From: Variovorax paradoxus
GTDB lineage: Bacteria > Pseudomonadota > Gammaproteobacteria > Burkholderiales > Burkholderiaceae_C
Direction: 5' to 3'
Length of the DNA stretch: 64,000 bases
NCBI RefSeq assembly: GCF_009498455.1
Contig: NZ_CP045644.1
Coordinates: forward strand, 2,979,001-3,043,000
The first letter of the stretch is position 1, and every line of letters begins with the position of its first letter. The notes under the pieces are model-generated. The model made no database searches, had not been told where the DNA came from, and saw nothing but the letters and a program-made list of their open reading frames with translations. Made by a program: the position numbers and the translations under genes. Positions 46,357 through 56,432 of the stretch are shown one piece after another.

Positions 46357-46571
46357 GTGACTGCGAACAGGCCGATGCCCAGAACCGCGGCCACGCAGGC
46401 CATCGTGACGATACGGCCCGCAGCGAGCGCGCGCACACGTTGCATGTGGCTTCGCACCGAGAACCATCGCCCGTGGGCACGTGCACAGTGGTGCATGTGT
46501 GAAGCCAGGGCTTCGAAATCGCTGCCGACAAAGTCGATCTGCGAATGGGAAAGGGACTGCGGGACGGACAT
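46353..46571 (-). CDS. Small membrane protein overlapping the glucan synthase start
   Basis: This 72-residue frame has an ATG at 46569-46571 with CAGGAG upstream at a good distance, a better ribosome site than any start of the large gene. It codes for a soluble N-terminal part (SVPQSLSHSQIDFVGSDFEA; HMHHCARAHGRWFSVRSHMQ) and one C-terminal membrane segment (IVTMACVAAVLGIGLFAVT). Its stop TGA overlaps a TTG that can start the glucan synthase. I have not seen this protein before. It could be a translational coupler, a regulator or partner of the synthase, or a chance frame. Confidence 0.55.
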   Translation of the reverse strand: MSVPQSLSHSQIDFVGSDFEALASHMHHCARAHGRWFSVRSHMQRVRALAAGRIVTMACVAAVLGIGLFAVT

Positions 46572-46692
46572 TGCAACGGGCTCCTGTGAAACGACTTCGA
46601 GCTGCCGCGCGATTGCGAGAACTGTGAACGTGTCCCGACCGTACCCTTTTAAATGACCTTACAGGTACCTCATTGCCGACAGCGCACGTAGG

Positions 46693-46715
46693 AAAGGGCG
46701 CACAGGGCGCCCTTT
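46693..46715. terminator. Hairpin downstream of ppc
   Basis: AAAGGGCG (46693-46700) pairs with CGCCCTTT (46708-46715) over 8 bp. No strong T tract follows in the ppc direction, so termination is likely partial. It lies between the end of ppc (46738) and the divergent small ORF/ndvB start. Confidence 0.5.
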
Positions 46716-46737
46716 GTCCATGGAGGCTGCGTGCAGA

Positions 46738-49584
46738 TCAGCCCGTGTTGCGCAGCCCCGCCGCCACCCCGTTGATCGAGATGTGGATGCCGCGTTGCAG
46801 CCGCTCACCGCCATCGCCTGCGCGATAACGCCGCATCAGCTCGACCTGCAGGTGATGCAGCGGGTCGATGTAGGGGAAGCGGTGGCGCACCGAGCGCTGC
46901 ATTTCGGCATTGCCCTCGAGCCGTTGCTTGGCGCCCGTGATGAGCGTGAGCGCGTCCGACGTGCGTTGCCATTCGCTCTCGATCATCGAGAACACCTTCT
47001 GGCGCAGCTTGCGGTCGGTGACCAGTTCGGCATAGCGCGAGGCCAGTGCGAGGTCGCTCTTGGCCAGCACCATGTCCATGTTCGACAGCAGCGTGCGAAA
47101 GAACGGCCACTGCGCATACATGCGCTGCAGCAGCGCCACGCGCTCCTTCTTGCCCGCGCCGTTGCCGGCGGCGGCCAGGAACTGCTCCACGCCCGAACCG
47201 AAGCCGAACCAACCCGGCAGCGTGAGGCGGCACTGGCCCCAGCTGAAGCTCCACGGCACCGCGCGCAGGTCGTCGATCTTGTGGCTCGGGTTGCGCGAGG
47301 CAGGGCGCGAGCCGATGTTGAGTTCAGCGATTTCGCGGATCGGCGTGGAGCCGAAGAAGTAGTCGCCGAAGCCCGGGGTTTCGTACACCAGCTTGCGGTA
47401 CGCGGCCATGCTGGCGGTCGACAGCTCGCCCGCGGCCGAGAGGAAGGTGGCCGGCGCCGGCTTGCCCTGCGGCAGCAGCGTGGCTTCGAGCGTGGCGGCC
47501 ACCAGCGTCTCGAGGTTGCGCCGGCCGATCTCGCGGTTGGCGTACTTCGAGCCGATGACTTCGCCTTGCTCGGTGAGGCGGATCTGCCCGCGCACCGTGC
47601 CGGGCGGTTGCGCCAGGATGGCCTGGTAGCTTGGGCCGCCGCCGCGTCCCACGGTGCCGCCGCGGCCGTGGAACATGCGCAGGCGGATCGGGTTCTTTTT
47701 CTTCTTGTTCAGCTCGTCGAACAGCGACACCAGCGCGATGCCCGCGCGGTACAGCTCCCAGTTGCTGGTGAAGATGCCGCCGTCCTTGTTGCTGTCGCTG
47801 TAGCCGAGCATGACGTCCTGCTCGCCGCCCGAGCGCTCGATGAGCGACTGGATGTTCGGCAGCGCGTAGAACGCGCGCACGATGGGCGCGGCATTGCGCA
47901 GGTCTTCGATGGTCTCGAACAGCGGCACCACGATCAGGTCGCAGGTCGCGTTGCTGTCCATCGCGCCGCGCAGCAGGCCCACTTCCTTCTGCAGCAGCAG
48001 CGCTTCGAGCAGGTCGCTCACCGTTTCGGTGTGGCTGATGATGTAGTGGCGGATGGCTGCGGCGCCGTAGCGCGCACGCGCGGTGCGGGCGGCGGCGAAG
48101 ATGGCGAGTTCGCTCCTGGCGAGCGGCGAGTAGTCGGCGTCGGGCACGCGCAGCGGGCGTGCGTCATCGAGCAGCTTGAGCAGCAGGGTCTGCTTGGCCT
48201 CTTCGGCCAGCGAGGCGTACGCCGGCTCGATGCGCGCCGTGGCCAGCAGCTCGGCGATCACGGCCTCGTGCTTGTCGGAACTCTGGCGCAGGTCGACCGT
48301 GGCCAGGTGGAAGCCGAACACTTCGACCGCGCGGATCAGCGGGCGCAGGCGCGGCGCGGCGAGCACGGTGCCGTGCTTCTCGACCAGCGACTCTTCGATG
48401 GTGCGCAGCTCGACCAGGAACTCTTCGGCATTCGCGTACGGATTCTGCGGCGCGACCGCATGGCGCGCGGCCTCGCCGCCGCTGAGTTCGCGCAGCGTGG
48501 CCGCCAGGCGCGCGTACACGCCGGTGAGGGCGCGGCGGTAGGGCTCGTCCTTGCGGTGCTCGCTGGTGTCGGGCGAACGCTCGGCCAGTGCCTGCATTTC
48601 GACGGACACATCGACCAGCGTGGCCGACAGCGACAGCTCGCCGCCGAGGTAGTGCACCTCGGTGAGGTAGTGGCGCAGCGCGAGTTCCGACTGGCGGCTC
48701 AGCGCGTACTCGAGCGTTTCGGCTGTGACGTTGGGGTTGCCGTCGCGGTCGCCGCCGATCCACTGGCCCATGCGCAGGAAGGGCGCGACCGAGGGCGTGA
48801 CGCCGCTCTGGGCCAGCGCCTTTTCAAGGTCGGCGTACACACGCGGGATTTCGCGCAGGAAGGTGGCTTCGTAGTAGCTCAGCGCGTTCTCGATCTCGTC
48901 GGCCACGGTGAGCTTGGAGAAGCGCAGGAGGCGCGTCTGCCAGATCTGCGTGACGCGGATGCGCATCTGGGTTTCGTTCTCGGCCAGCTCGAGGGGCGAG
49001 AGCGCGTCCTTGCCGCCCGCGTAGGCGTTCTGGCGCAGCTTGATCTCGTCGCGCGTGGTGAGCAGCAGGGCGATGGCGCGCTCGGCATCGAGGATGCTCT
49101 TGCGCTGCACTTCGGTCGGGTGCGCCGTGAGCACGGGCGACACGTAGCTGTGGGCCAGCGAGGCGACGATGTCGTCGGGCTTGATGCCGGCCTTGCGGAT
49201 GCGCACCAGCGCGGTCTGCAGGTCGCCGTCGGCCTGCACGCCTTCGCGTTCGGCCTCGGTGCGGCGGCGGATCTGGTGGCGGTCTTCGGCGAGGTTGGCC
49301 AGATGGCTGAAGTAGGTGAAGGCGCGGATCACGCGCACCGTTTCGGCGGCGCTCAGGCCCTTGAGCAGGTTCTTGAGTGCGCGGTCGGCGGCGTGGTCGG
49401 CGTCGCGCCGGAACGACACCGACAGGGTGCGGATCTTCTCGACCAGCGCGTAGGTTTCGTCACCCTCCTGCTCCCGGATCACGTCGCCGAGGATCCGGCC
49501 TAACAGCCGGATGTCGTCGATCAATGGCTGGTCTTCGGTCTGGCGGCGCTTGGCGGGGATTGCAGGAGTCTTGTTGGCTTTCAT
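46738..49584 (-). CDS. ppc: Phosphoenolpyruvate carboxylase
   Basis: The 948-residue enzyme makes oxaloacetate from phosphoenolpyruvate and bicarbonate to refill the citric acid cycle. The catalytic His H155 lies in [11 protein letters not shown], the second catalytic block with K600 is [17 protein letters not shown], the Gly-rich substrate loop [20 protein letters not shown] follows, and the protein ends in the invariant C-terminus NTG. The length is normal for a bacterial form. It is divergent from hemC with 105 bp between the starts. Confidence 0.97.
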   Translation of the reverse strand: MKANKTPAIPAKRRQTEDQPLIDDIRLLGRILGDVIREQEGDETYALVEKIRTLSVSFRRDADHAADRALKNLLKGLSAAETVRVIRAFTYFSHLANLAEDRHQIRRRTEAEREGVQADGDLQTALVRIRKAGIKPDDIVASLAHSYVSPVLTAHPTEVQRKSILDAERAIALLLTTRDEIKLRQNAYAGGKDALSPLELAENETQMRIRVTQIWQTRLLRFSKLTVADEIENALSYYEATFLREIPRVYADLEKALAQSGVTPSVAPFLRMGQWIGGDRDGNPNVTAETLEYALSRQSELALRHYLTEVHYLGGELSLSATLVDVSVEMQALAERSPDTSEHRKDEPYRRALTGVYARLAATLRELSGGEAARHAVAPQNPYANAEEFLVELRTIEESLVEKHGTVLAAPRLRPLIRAVEVFGFHLATVDLRQSSDKHEAVIAELLATARIEPAYASLAEEAKQTLLLKLLDDARPLRVPDADYSPLARSELAIFAAARTARARYGAAAIRHYIISHTETVSDLLEALLLQKEVGLLRGAMDSNATCDLIVVPLFETIEDLRNAAPIVRAFYALPNIQSLIERSGGEQDVMLGYSDSNKDGGIFTSNWELYRAGIALVSLFDELNKKKKNPIRLRMFHGRGGTVGRGGGPSYQAILAQPPGTVRGQIRLTEQGEVIGSKYANREIGRRNLETLVAATLEATLLPQGKPAPATFLSAAGELSTASMAAYRKLVYETPGFGDYFFGSTPIREIAELNIGSRPASRNPSHKIDDLRAVPWSFSWGQCRLTLPGWFGFGSGVEQFLAAAGNGAGKKERVALLQRMYAQWPFFRTLLSNMDMVLAKSDLALASRYAELVTDRKLRQKVFSMIESEWQRTSDALTLITGAKQRLEGNAEMQRSVRHRFPYIDPLHHLQVELMRRYRAGDGGERLQRGIHISINGVAAGLRNTG

Positions 49585-49689
49585 TCGATGTTGTTCCTGG
49601 GGACTTGAATGGACGCGCCGCCTCCGTTGCTGCGGCGCAACATGCTAGCATTCCGGAGGTCAGAAACCACGTACTTTTTGGGAGCGATC

Positions 49690-50595
49690 TTGAGCAATAT
49701 CGTGATCGCCACGCGCGAAAGCCGGCTGGCCCTGTGGCAGGCCGAACACGTGCAAACGCTTTTGCAAGAACGCGGCCACACCGTCAGCCTGCTGGGCATG
49801 ACGACCCGCGGTGACCAGATCCTGGACCGCACGCTGAGCAAGGTCGGCGGCAAGGGACTCTTCGTCAAGGAACTCGAAACCGCGCTGGAAGAAGGGCGCG
49901 CCGACATCGCCGTGCATTCGCTCAAGGATGTGCCGATGGAGCTGCCCGAGGGCTTCGCGCTGGCCTGCGTGCTGGAACGCGAAGACCCGCGCGACGCGCT
50001 GGTGTCGCCGCGCTACGCCTCGCTCGATGCGTTGCCGCAGGGCGCGGTGGTCGGCACCTCGAGCCTTCGCCGCGTGGTGCTGCTGCGCGCGCAGCGGCCC
50101 GACCTGCGCATCGAACCGCTGCGCGGCAACCTCGACACCCGCCTGCGCAAGCTCGACGAAGGCCACTACGACGCCATCGTGCTCGCGGCGGCCGGGCTCA
50201 AGCGGCTCGGTCTCGAAGACCGCATCCGCGTCGCTTTCGACCCCGACACCATGCTGCCTGCCGCAGGGCAGGGCGCCCTCGGCATCGAGGTGCGCGCCGA
50301 CCGCCAGGACCTCATCGACCTGCTGGCGCCGTTGGCGCACCGCGGCGACTGGCTCTCGACCACCGCCGAGCGCGCCGTGAGCCGCGCGATGGGCGGCAGC
50401 TGCTCCATGCCGCTCGCGGCCCATGCGCGTCGGCAGGCCGACGGCACGCTGCGCATCGACGCTGCCTGGGGCGACCCGGAAGGCGACGCGCCGCTGGTGC
50501 GCGTGCAGGCGCAGGCCGAGGCCGGCGACTTCGCGACGGCCGACGCCCTCGGCGTGCACGCCGCCGGCCTGCTGCGCGACGCCGGTGCCCACTGA
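49690..50595 (+). CDS. hemC: Porphobilinogen deaminase (hydroxymethylbilane synthase)
   Basis: The 301-residue enzyme joins four porphobilinogen units into hydroxymethylbilane. I place the start at the TTG at 49690-49692 with GGGAGCGA before it; it gives the standard start [20 protein letters not shown]. The frame is open to 49609 but the extra residues are not conserved. The catalytic blocks are present: [20 protein letters not shown] then [12 protein letters not shown] and the dipyrromethane-anchoring Cys C238 in [15 protein letters not shown]. It is first in the hemC-hemD-hemX-hemY operon. Confidence 0.97.
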   Translation: MSNIVIATRESRLALWQAEHVQTLLQERGHTVSLLGMTTRGDQILDRTLSKVGGKGLFVKELETALEEGRADIAVHSLKDVPMELPEGFALACVLEREDPRDALVSPRYASLDALPQGAVVGTSSLRRVVLLRAQRPDLRIEPLRGNLDTRLRKLDEGHYDAIVLAAAGLKRLGLEDRIRVAFDPDTMLPAAGQGALGIEVRADRQDLIDLLAPLAHRGDWLSTTAERAVSRAMGGSCSMPLAAHARRQADGTLRIDAAWGDPEGDAPLVRVQAQAEAGDFATADALGVHAAGLLRDAGAH

Positions 50596-50614
50596 CCACG
50601 GTGGGCGCTGAGCG

Positions 50615-51385
50615 ATGAGCGCGGGCCCCGTCATCGTCACGCGGCCCGCGCATGAAGCGGCGGCGTGGGTTCGCGATTTTCAGTCGGCCGGTCTCGACGC
50701 CGTGGCGCTGCCGTTGATCGCCATTGCGCCCGCGCTCGACGCGGAGCCGCTGCGTGCGGCCTGGACGCGGCTCGCTGATTACGCGGCGTTGATGTTCGTG
50801 AGCGCGACCGCCGTCGACCACTTCTTCCAGCACCGCGGCAGCTCGGCACTCGCGGGTTGCCGCTTCTGGGCCACCGGACCCGGCACCGAGCGCGCGCTGC
50901 TGCGCGCCGGCGTGCCGCCCGCCGCCATCGACGCGCCGCCACCCGGCGCCACGCGCTTCGACTCCGAGGCGCTGTGGGCGCTCGCCCATGGGCAGGTGTC
51001 GCCGGGCGTGCGCGTGCTGATCGTGCGCGGCGGTGACGAAGTCGGCCAGCCGGCCGGCCGCCAGTGGCTCGCGCAAGAGATCGACGCCGCCGGCGGCGTG
51101 CGCGACACCGTCGTGGCCTACCGGCGCCTCGCGCCTGCACTCGACGATGCGCAGCGCCGGATCGCGCTCGACGCGGCCGAAGGACGCGGCATCTGGCTCT
51201 TCAGCAGCTCGGAAGCCATCGGCAACCTGCAGCGCGCGCTGCCGGGCATCTCGTGGCAGGCCGCGCGCGCGATCGCCACGCACGCACGCATCGGCGAAGC
51301 CGCACAGGCCGCGGGTTTCGGGGCGTTGCGTGTCTGCACACCCCTGCGGGAAGCGCTCATCGCGTCGATAGAATCCTTCGCATGA
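50615..51385 (+). CDS. hemD: Uroporphyrinogen-III synthase
   Basis: The 256-residue protein closes hydroxymethylbilane to uroporphyrinogen III with ring D inversion. This family is poorly conserved; the supporting features are the position right after hemC, the start PVIVTRPAHEAAAWVRDFQS, the two-domain pattern with FVSATAVDHFFQHRGSSALA, VLIVRGGDEVGQPAGRQWLA and the SSSEAIGNLQRALPG motif in the second domain. It lies 19 bp after hemC and overlaps the next gene by 4 bp (ATGA). Confidence 0.93.
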   Translation: MSAGPVIVTRPAHEAAAWVRDFQSAGLDAVALPLIAIAPALDAEPLRAAWTRLADYAALMFVSATAVDHFFQHRGSSALAGCRFWATGPGTERALLRAGVPPAAIDAPPPGATRFDSEALWALAHGQVSPGVRVLIVRGGDEVGQPAGRQWLAQEIDAAGGVRDTVVAYRRLAPALDDAQRRIALDAAEGRGIWLFSSSEAIGNLQRALPGISWQAARAIATHARIGEAAQAAGFGALRVCTPLREALIASIESFA

Positions 51386-52488
51386 GCGCCGCGTCCCCGT
51401 CCGACGACCTTTCTCCCCCTTCCGCCCCCACGGCACACCCGACGGTGCATGTGCCCGCCACGGTGGCGCCGCACCAGACGCCCGCCGCCCAGGCGGCCGC
51501 TGCCACGCTGCTGGCGCGCATCGGCGTGGGCCTCGTGGCCCTCGTCGCGCTGATCGCGCTGCTGTCGACCATTGCGCTGTGGCAGAAGGTCAGCGGCATG
51601 AAGGAACAGCTCGCGCGCCAGAGCGCCGAGGCCACCGCCCAATCGATGGAAGCGCGCACGCTGGCGCGCCAGGCCAGCGACACCGTGCGCGATGCCGCCG
51701 CCCGCGTGGCCCTCATCGAGACCCGCGTGGCCGAAGTCACGCTGCAGCGTTCGCAACTCGAAGAACTCATTCAAAGCCTCTCGCGTTCGCGCGACGAGAA
51801 CCTGGTGATCGACATCGAATCCGCCGTGCGCCTCGCGTTGCAGCAGGCGCAGGTCACCGGCAGCCTCGAGCCGCTGCTCGCCGCGCTCAAGGCCGGCGAT
51901 GTGCGCATCGCGCGCGCCGCGCAACCGCGCCTCGCGCCCGTGCAGCGCGCCATGCAGCGCGACGCCGACCGCCTGCGCAGCAGCGCCAGCACCGACAGCG
52001 CCGAAGCCCTGCAGAAGCTCGACGAGCTGGTGCGCAGCGTGGACGACCTGCCCACGCTCAACGCGGTGGCCGTGCGCGGCAACGGCGTCAACGCCTGGCG
52101 TCCCGAACCCATTCCCGCCGACGCGCCCTGGTGGCAGCGCGTGCTGCTGACCCTCCGCGGCGAGGCCCGCTCGCTGGTGCGTGTCGGCCGCATCGAGAGC
52201 CCCGAGGCGGTGCTGCTGGCGCCCGAGCAGTCGTACTTCCTGCGCGAGAACCTCAAGCTCAAGCTGCTCAATGCGCGGCTGTCGCTGCTGTCGCGCCAGA
52301 TGGACGCCGCGCGCGGCGAGCTGGGCCAGGTGGCCGCGTCGCTCAACCGCTATTTCGACCCGGCCTCGCGCCGCACGCAGGCTGCGGCCACGCAGCTGCA
52401 GCAACTGCAGCAGCTCGTGCGCAGCACGGAGCCGGTGCGCATCGACGACACACTGGCCGCGCTGACCACCGCGGCCGCAGGGCGCTGA
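51382..52488 (+). CDS. hemX: HemX-type membrane protein of the heme operon
   Basis: The 368-residue protein starts at the ATG at 51382 inside the hemD stop. A Pro/Ala-rich leader is followed by one membrane segment at about residues 45-65 (ARIGVGLVALVALIALLSTI) and a long helical, probably coiled-coil, region (KEQLARQSAEATAQSMEART; EVTLQRSQLEELIQSLSRSR), then WWQRVLLTLRGEARSLVRVG. This is the HemX pattern of proteobacteria. It is not a methyltransferase despite a common name; a scaffold role for the heme enzymes at the membrane is likely. Confidence 0.92.
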   Translation: MSAASPSDDLSPPSAPTAHPTVHVPATVAPHQTPAAQAAAATLLARIGVGLVALVALIALLSTIALWQKVSGMKEQLARQSAEATAQSMEARTLARQASDTVRDAAARVALIETRVAEVTLQRSQLEELIQSLSRSRDENLVIDIESAVRLALQQAQVTGSLEPLLAALKAGDVRIARAAQPRLAPVQRAMQRDADRLRSSASTDSAEALQKLDELVRSVDDLPTLNAVAVRGNGVNAWRPEPIPADAPWWQRVLLTLRGEARSLVRVGRIESPEAVLLAPEQSYFLRENLKLKLLNARLSLLSRQMDAARGELGQVAASLNRYFDPASRRTQAAATQLQQLQQLVRSTEPVRIDDTLAALTTAAAGR

Positions 52489-52495
52489 TCCGTTC

Positions 52496-53782
52496 ATGCG
52501 CGCTGCACTCTGGCTCCTCGCGCTGTTCGCCGTCGCTGCGGCGGTGGCGCTGTTCGCCGGCAACAACCAGGGCACGATCACCGTGTTCTGGCCGCCGTGG
52601 CGGGTCGATCTCTCGCTGAACCTCGTGCTCGTGATCCTGCTGCTGACCTTCGTGCTGTTGCATGTGGCGTTGCGCGCGCTCGCGGCGCTGTTCTCGCTGC
52701 CCACGCAGGCGCGCCACTGGCGCCTGCAGCAGAAGGAACGCATGCTGCACTCCGCCTTGCTCGATGCGATGGTGCAGCTGATTGCCGGCCGCTTCTCGCG
52801 GGCACGCAAGGCCGCGCAGGCCGCGCTCACGCAAGAAAAGACACTGGCCGCGCTCGGCGCCGAACTGCCGCAGGCGCAGCAGGTGCGCGTGCTGTCGCAC
52901 CTGCTGGCCGCCGAAAGCGCGCAGGCCCTGCAGGACAAGGCAGCGCGCGATGCGCATCTGCAGCAAGCCCTCAACGAAAGCGCCGACCGCACCGTGCTCG
53001 CGAGCCCGGAAACCCGCGAAGGCGTGCAACTGCGCGCCGCACGCTGGGCGCTCGACGACCGCGACCCCACGGCCGCGCTCGCGCGCCTCGAAGAGCTGCC
53101 GCAGGGCGCGCAGCGTCGCACGCTGGCGCTGCGGCTGCGGCTCAAGGCCGCGCGGCAAGACCGTCGCACGGTCGAGGCGCTGGACACCGCGCGCCTGCTG
53201 GCCAAGCACCGCGCCTTCTCCGACGCGGCGGCGCAAAGCATCGTGCGCGGTCTCGCGACCGAACTGCTGACCGGCGCGCACGATCCGGCGCAGCTGCTGC
53301 GCGCGTGGTCCGAACTCGATTCCTCCGAACGCCAGATGCCCGAGGTGGCCATCCACGCGGCCCAGCGCATGGTCACGCTGCGTGGCGATCTGGCGCTGGC
53401 GCGCGGCTGGCTGCTGCCGGCCTGGGAACGCATGGTGGCGAACCCGCGCGGCCTCGGCGACGGGCTGCGCGTGAAGCTCACGCGCGCGCTCGAAGCAGGG
53501 CTCGACTCTGTCGACGCTGACTGGCTCGCGCGCATCGAAAGCGCGCAGCGCAACAACCCGCGCGACCCGAACCTGCAGTACCTCGCCGGCATGGCCTGCA
53601 TGAAGCGTCAGCTGTGGGGCAAGGCCCAGCAGCTGCTCACGCAAGCCGGGCTCGGCTTGCAAGACCCCGACCTCTACCGGCGCGCCTGGCTCGCGCTGGC
53701 CCAGTTGGCCGAGGCGCGCGAAGACCACGCGCAAGCGGCCGACGCGTGGAAGCGCGCGGCGCAGATCGACAACACCCCCTGA
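52496..53782 (+). CDS. hemY: HemY-type membrane protein with TPR-like repeats
   Basis: The 428-residue protein has two N-terminal membrane segments (LWLLALFAVAAAVALFAGNN and LNLVLVILLLTFVLLHVALR) around the HemY_N motif GTITVFWPPWRVDLS, followed by a long region of helical repeats (AARWALDDRDPTAALARLEE; ARGWLLPAWERMVANPRGLG; YRRAWLALAQLAEAREDHAQ). It is the last gene of the heme operon, 7 bp after hemX. It is distinct from the protoporphyrinogen oxidase also called HemY in Bacillus. Its exact role is not settled; it probably scaffolds heme synthesis at the membrane. Confidence 0.93.
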   Translation: MRAALWLLALFAVAAAVALFAGNNQGTITVFWPPWRVDLSLNLVLVILLLTFVLLHVALRALAALFSLPTQARHWRLQQKERMLHSALLDAMVQLIAGRFSRARKAAQAALTQEKTLAALGAELPQAQQVRVLSHLLAAESAQALQDKAARDAHLQQALNESADRTVLASPETREGVQLRAARWALDDRDPTAALARLEELPQGAQRRTLALRLRLKAARQDRRTVEALDTARLLAKHRAFSDAAAQSIVRGLATELLTGAHDPAQLLRAWSELDSSERQMPEVAIHAAQRMVTLRGDLALARGWLLPAWERMVANPRGLGDGLRVKLTRALEAGLDSVDADWLARIESAQRNNPRDPNLQYLAGMACMKRQLWGKAQQLLTQAGLGLQDPDLYRRAWLALAQLAEAREDHAQAADAWKRAAQIDNTP

Positions 53783-53813
53783 GCGCTTTCTGGTTCCGTC
53801 GTGCGTCCTGGCC

Positions 53814-55382
53814 TCAGGAGCACGCGGATTCCTTGGCGGCCGTCAGGCCCGCTGCGCGCACCGATGGCTTGCCGTTGCCGAAGATCAGCAAGCTGAGGCC
53901 GGCCAGCACCCACACCCCGATGCCGCCGTAGAGCATCACCCACCCGAAGCTCTGCACCAGCGCCGCATGCACGACGGCGCCCGACGGATCGGCCTGCGAC
54001 AGCGCCGGAAAGCTCTCGGGCAGCGACGCGAAGCTGCCTGCCGCGACCTTCTCCGCCAGCGCGCGCAGTTGCACCGCATCGAGCGACGCCGACAACGCGC
54101 TCTTCAGGTGCGAGTGAATCCCTTCGAGCAGGAGGAACCCCATCAGTGCGATGTTGATGGCCAGCGTGATCAGCCGCGCGCTCATGTCCATGCCCGAGGC
54201 CATGCCCGCGCGCGCGCTCGACACCGAGCCCGTGGTGGTGTTGGTCACGGGCGTGTTCGTCAGGCCCAGCCCGATGCCGGCCAGCAGGCAGCCGGGCAGC
54301 AGCGTGAGCCAGCTCGCGTGTGCCACGCCGCTGCCCCAGCGCATCGCGATGAAGCCGAGCCCGATCACGAACAGCCCCGCCGGAATGACCACGCCGGGCC
54401 GGTAGCGCATCGACAGGCGCTCGGCCAGCGGCGGCAGCACGAGCGTGGGCAGCGTGTAGGCCAGCAACGCCGAGCCGGCCGTGACGGCGTCGTAGCCCAG
54501 GCCGCTCTGGAAGTAGATCGGCAGGTAGATCATGAACGGCCAGAAGCTGAAGTTCATGCCGATGGAGCCGACGATCGAGCCCTAGAAGTTGCGGATGCGG
54601 AACACCGAGAAGTCGAACATCGGGTGCGGGTTGATCTTTTCGACCCACAGGAACACGGCGAAGCTGGCCAGCGTCGCCACGAGGATGCCGATGGCCACGG
54701 GGCTCGTGAAGCCGAGGCCCGGCCCCTGCGTGATGAACCAGGTGAGGCCGAACACCGCGAGCGACAGCGTGACGATGCCCGGCAGGTCGAGCCGTTTCGC
54801 GTCGGGGTCGCTGGACTCTTCCACGCTGCCCAAGACAAGCGCCAGCGCCACCACGGCCAGCGGCACATGCACCAGGAACACCCATTGCCAGCTCGACAGC
54901 GCCACGATCGCGCCGCCGACGATCGGCCCAAAGCCCAGGCCCATGCCGAACACCACGCCCCAGATGGCGAAGGCCTTGCTGCGCTCCTTGCCTTCCTGGA
55001 ACTGGTGCGACAGCACCGCGAGCTGGCAGATCAGCATCGCGCCGCCGGCCAGGCCCTGCAGGAAGCGGCTGACGATCAGCACCGACGCGCTGCCTGCGAT
55101 GCCGCACGCCAGCGAGGTGAGGCCGAACAGCACGACGCCGACGATCAGCACGCGCTTGCGGCCGTAGCGGTCGGCCACGGTGCCGGCCGCCATCAAGACG
55201 GTGGTGCAGGCGAGGGTGTAGGCGTTCATGATCCACTGCATGTCGCTGAAGTCGCCGTGCAGTGATTTTTCGAGCGTGGGAAGAATGACCGGCACGCTGG
55301 AGATTTCCAGGCCGAACATCAGGGCAATGAGGCAGACCGCGGACAGGGCGATCCGGTTCTTGCCAGCGGGAGAGAGGGGCAT
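53814..55382 (-). pseudogene. DHA2-type MFS drug exporter interrupted by an in-frame amber codon
   Basis: Two halves in the same frame make one 14-segment MFS protein. The first (from the ATG at 55380-55382, GGAAAG upstream) reads LMFGLEISSVPVILPTLEKS, VADRYGRKRVLIVG and FLQGLAGGAMLICQLAVLS; it stops at TAG (54582-54584) right after FDFSVFRIRNF. The second continues without a frame change as GSIVGSIGMNFSFWPFMIYL then PIYFQSGLGYDAVTAGSALL to the end at 53814. A single base change in one codon explains the break. The gene is divergent from a LysR regulator, and nothing else in it is damaged, so the stop may be recent, a sequencing error, or suppressed. The parts could be two separate genes only if the second half re-initiates at the ATG at 54555-54557. 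Confidence 0.85.
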
Positions 55383-55438
55383 CGAGCAGCTTTCCAAAAG
55401 AGGTTCAGCCGATTCTGTTGAAACCCTCTTCATGATGG

Positions 55439-55479
55439 AAATGATTTGATTTCCTAGAATTCATTAGGAAATATCATTT
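55439..55479. promoter_or_regulatory. Nested inverted repeats between divergent MFS and LysR genes
   Basis: ATTTCCTA (55449-55456) and TAGGAAAT (55465-55472) are perfect arms with 8 bp between them; outside them AAATGAT (55439-55445) and ATCATTT (55473-55479) also match. This A/T-rich site is the likely LysR operator for both genes and for autoregulation. Confidence 0.6.
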
Positions 55480-55492
55480 ATCCAGGATCGCC

Positions 55493-56371
55493 ATGGACTT
55501 CGACCCCACGCTGTTGCGCGCCTTCGTGGCCGTCAAGGAAACCGGCGGCTTCACGCGTGCCGCCGAGCGCCTGCACCTGACCCAGTCGGCCATCAGCCAC
55601 CAGATCCGCAAGCTCGAGGCGCAGGTGGGCCGGCCGCTGCTGCACCGCACGACGCGCCGCCTCACGGTGACCGAAGACGGGGAAGACTTTCTTCGCTACG
55701 CGACGCAGATCCTCGACACGCTCGACGCGATGACGCGGCGCTTCCAGCCCTCGCCGATCTCGGGCGTGGTGCGCTTCGGCGTGCCGGACAACTTCATGGG
55801 CGACCGCCTGCCGCCGCTGCTCTCGCAGTTCGCGCGCGGGTTCCCGGCGGTGCGCATGGAGGTCTGCGTGAGCATGCACGTCGATTTGCGCGCAGCGATC
55901 CGCGCCGGCGAACTCGACCTCGCGGTCGTGATGTCGCCGCCCGAGGTGGTGGAGGGCACCTGCCTGCGGCGCACCCAGCTGGTCTGGGCCGCGGCCGAGA
56001 CCTTCGAGGCGCCGAAGGGCGCGTCGCTGCCGCTGGCGTTCTTTCCGAAGCCTTGCGTCAACCGGCAGGTGGCCGGTTCGGCGCTCGACCTCGCATCGCT
56101 CGACTGGCACGTGGTCTTCACCTCGGCCAGCCCGCAGGGCATTCGCGCGGCGGTGCTGGCGGGGCTCGCAGTGACGGTGCTCACGCGCGAAGAGGTGGAG
56201 CCGGGCATGAAGATCGTCGACGGCCGCTACGGCCTGCCGTCGCTGCCGAGCGTGAACTTCTCGCTGATCTGGAGCGAGAACGGCAAGACGCCGTGCGCCT
56301 GCCGCTTCGGGCAACTGATCCTGGAGATGCCGGACCTGCCCGGCGTCGAAGCGCTGCCGCAGCAGGCCTGA
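55493..56371 (+). CDS. LysR family transcriptional regulator
   Basis: The 292-residue protein starts at the ATG at 55493. The helix-turn-helix is FTRAAERLHLTQSAISHQIR then KLEAQVGRPLLHRTTRRLTV; the effector domain follows (SGVVRFGVPDNFMGDRLPPL; RAGELDLAVVMSPPEVVEGT; GLAVTVLTREEVEPGMKIVD). It is divergent from the broken DHA2 exporter, which it most likely regulates in response to the exporter's substrate. A shared terminator separates it from rne. Confidence 0.93.
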   Translation: MDFDPTLLRAFVAVKETGGFTRAAERLHLTQSAISHQIRKLEAQVGRPLLHRTTRRLTVTEDGEDFLRYATQILDTLDAMTRRFQPSPISGVVRFGVPDNFMGDRLPPLLSQFARGFPAVRMEVCVSMHVDLRAAIRAGELDLAVVMSPPEVVEGTCLRRTQLVWAAAETFEAPKGASLPLAFFPKPCVNRQVAGSALDLASLDWHVVFTSASPQGIRAAVLAGLAVTVLTREEVEPGMKIVDGRYGLPSLPSVNFSLIWSENGKTPCACRFGQLILEMPDLPGVEALPQQA

Positions 56372-56384
56372 ACTCCGAAGCAAA

Positions 56385-56413
56385 AAAAACGGCGCCACGA
56401 AGGCGCCGTTTTT
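56385..56413. terminator. Bidirectional terminator between lysR and rne
   Basis: AAAAACGGCGCC (56385-56396) pairs perfectly with GGCGCCGTTTTT (56402-56413) around a 5-base loop, with A and T runs on each side. It ends both the lysR-type gene and the leftward rne gene. Confidence 0.93.
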
Positions 56414-56432
56414 ACTTGCGAGGGAGCAGGGC

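Noticed and set aside
49627..49651. TTGCTG and TAGCAT before hemC as a promoter.
   Set aside because: Spacing of 13 bp and weak matches make it unreliable.
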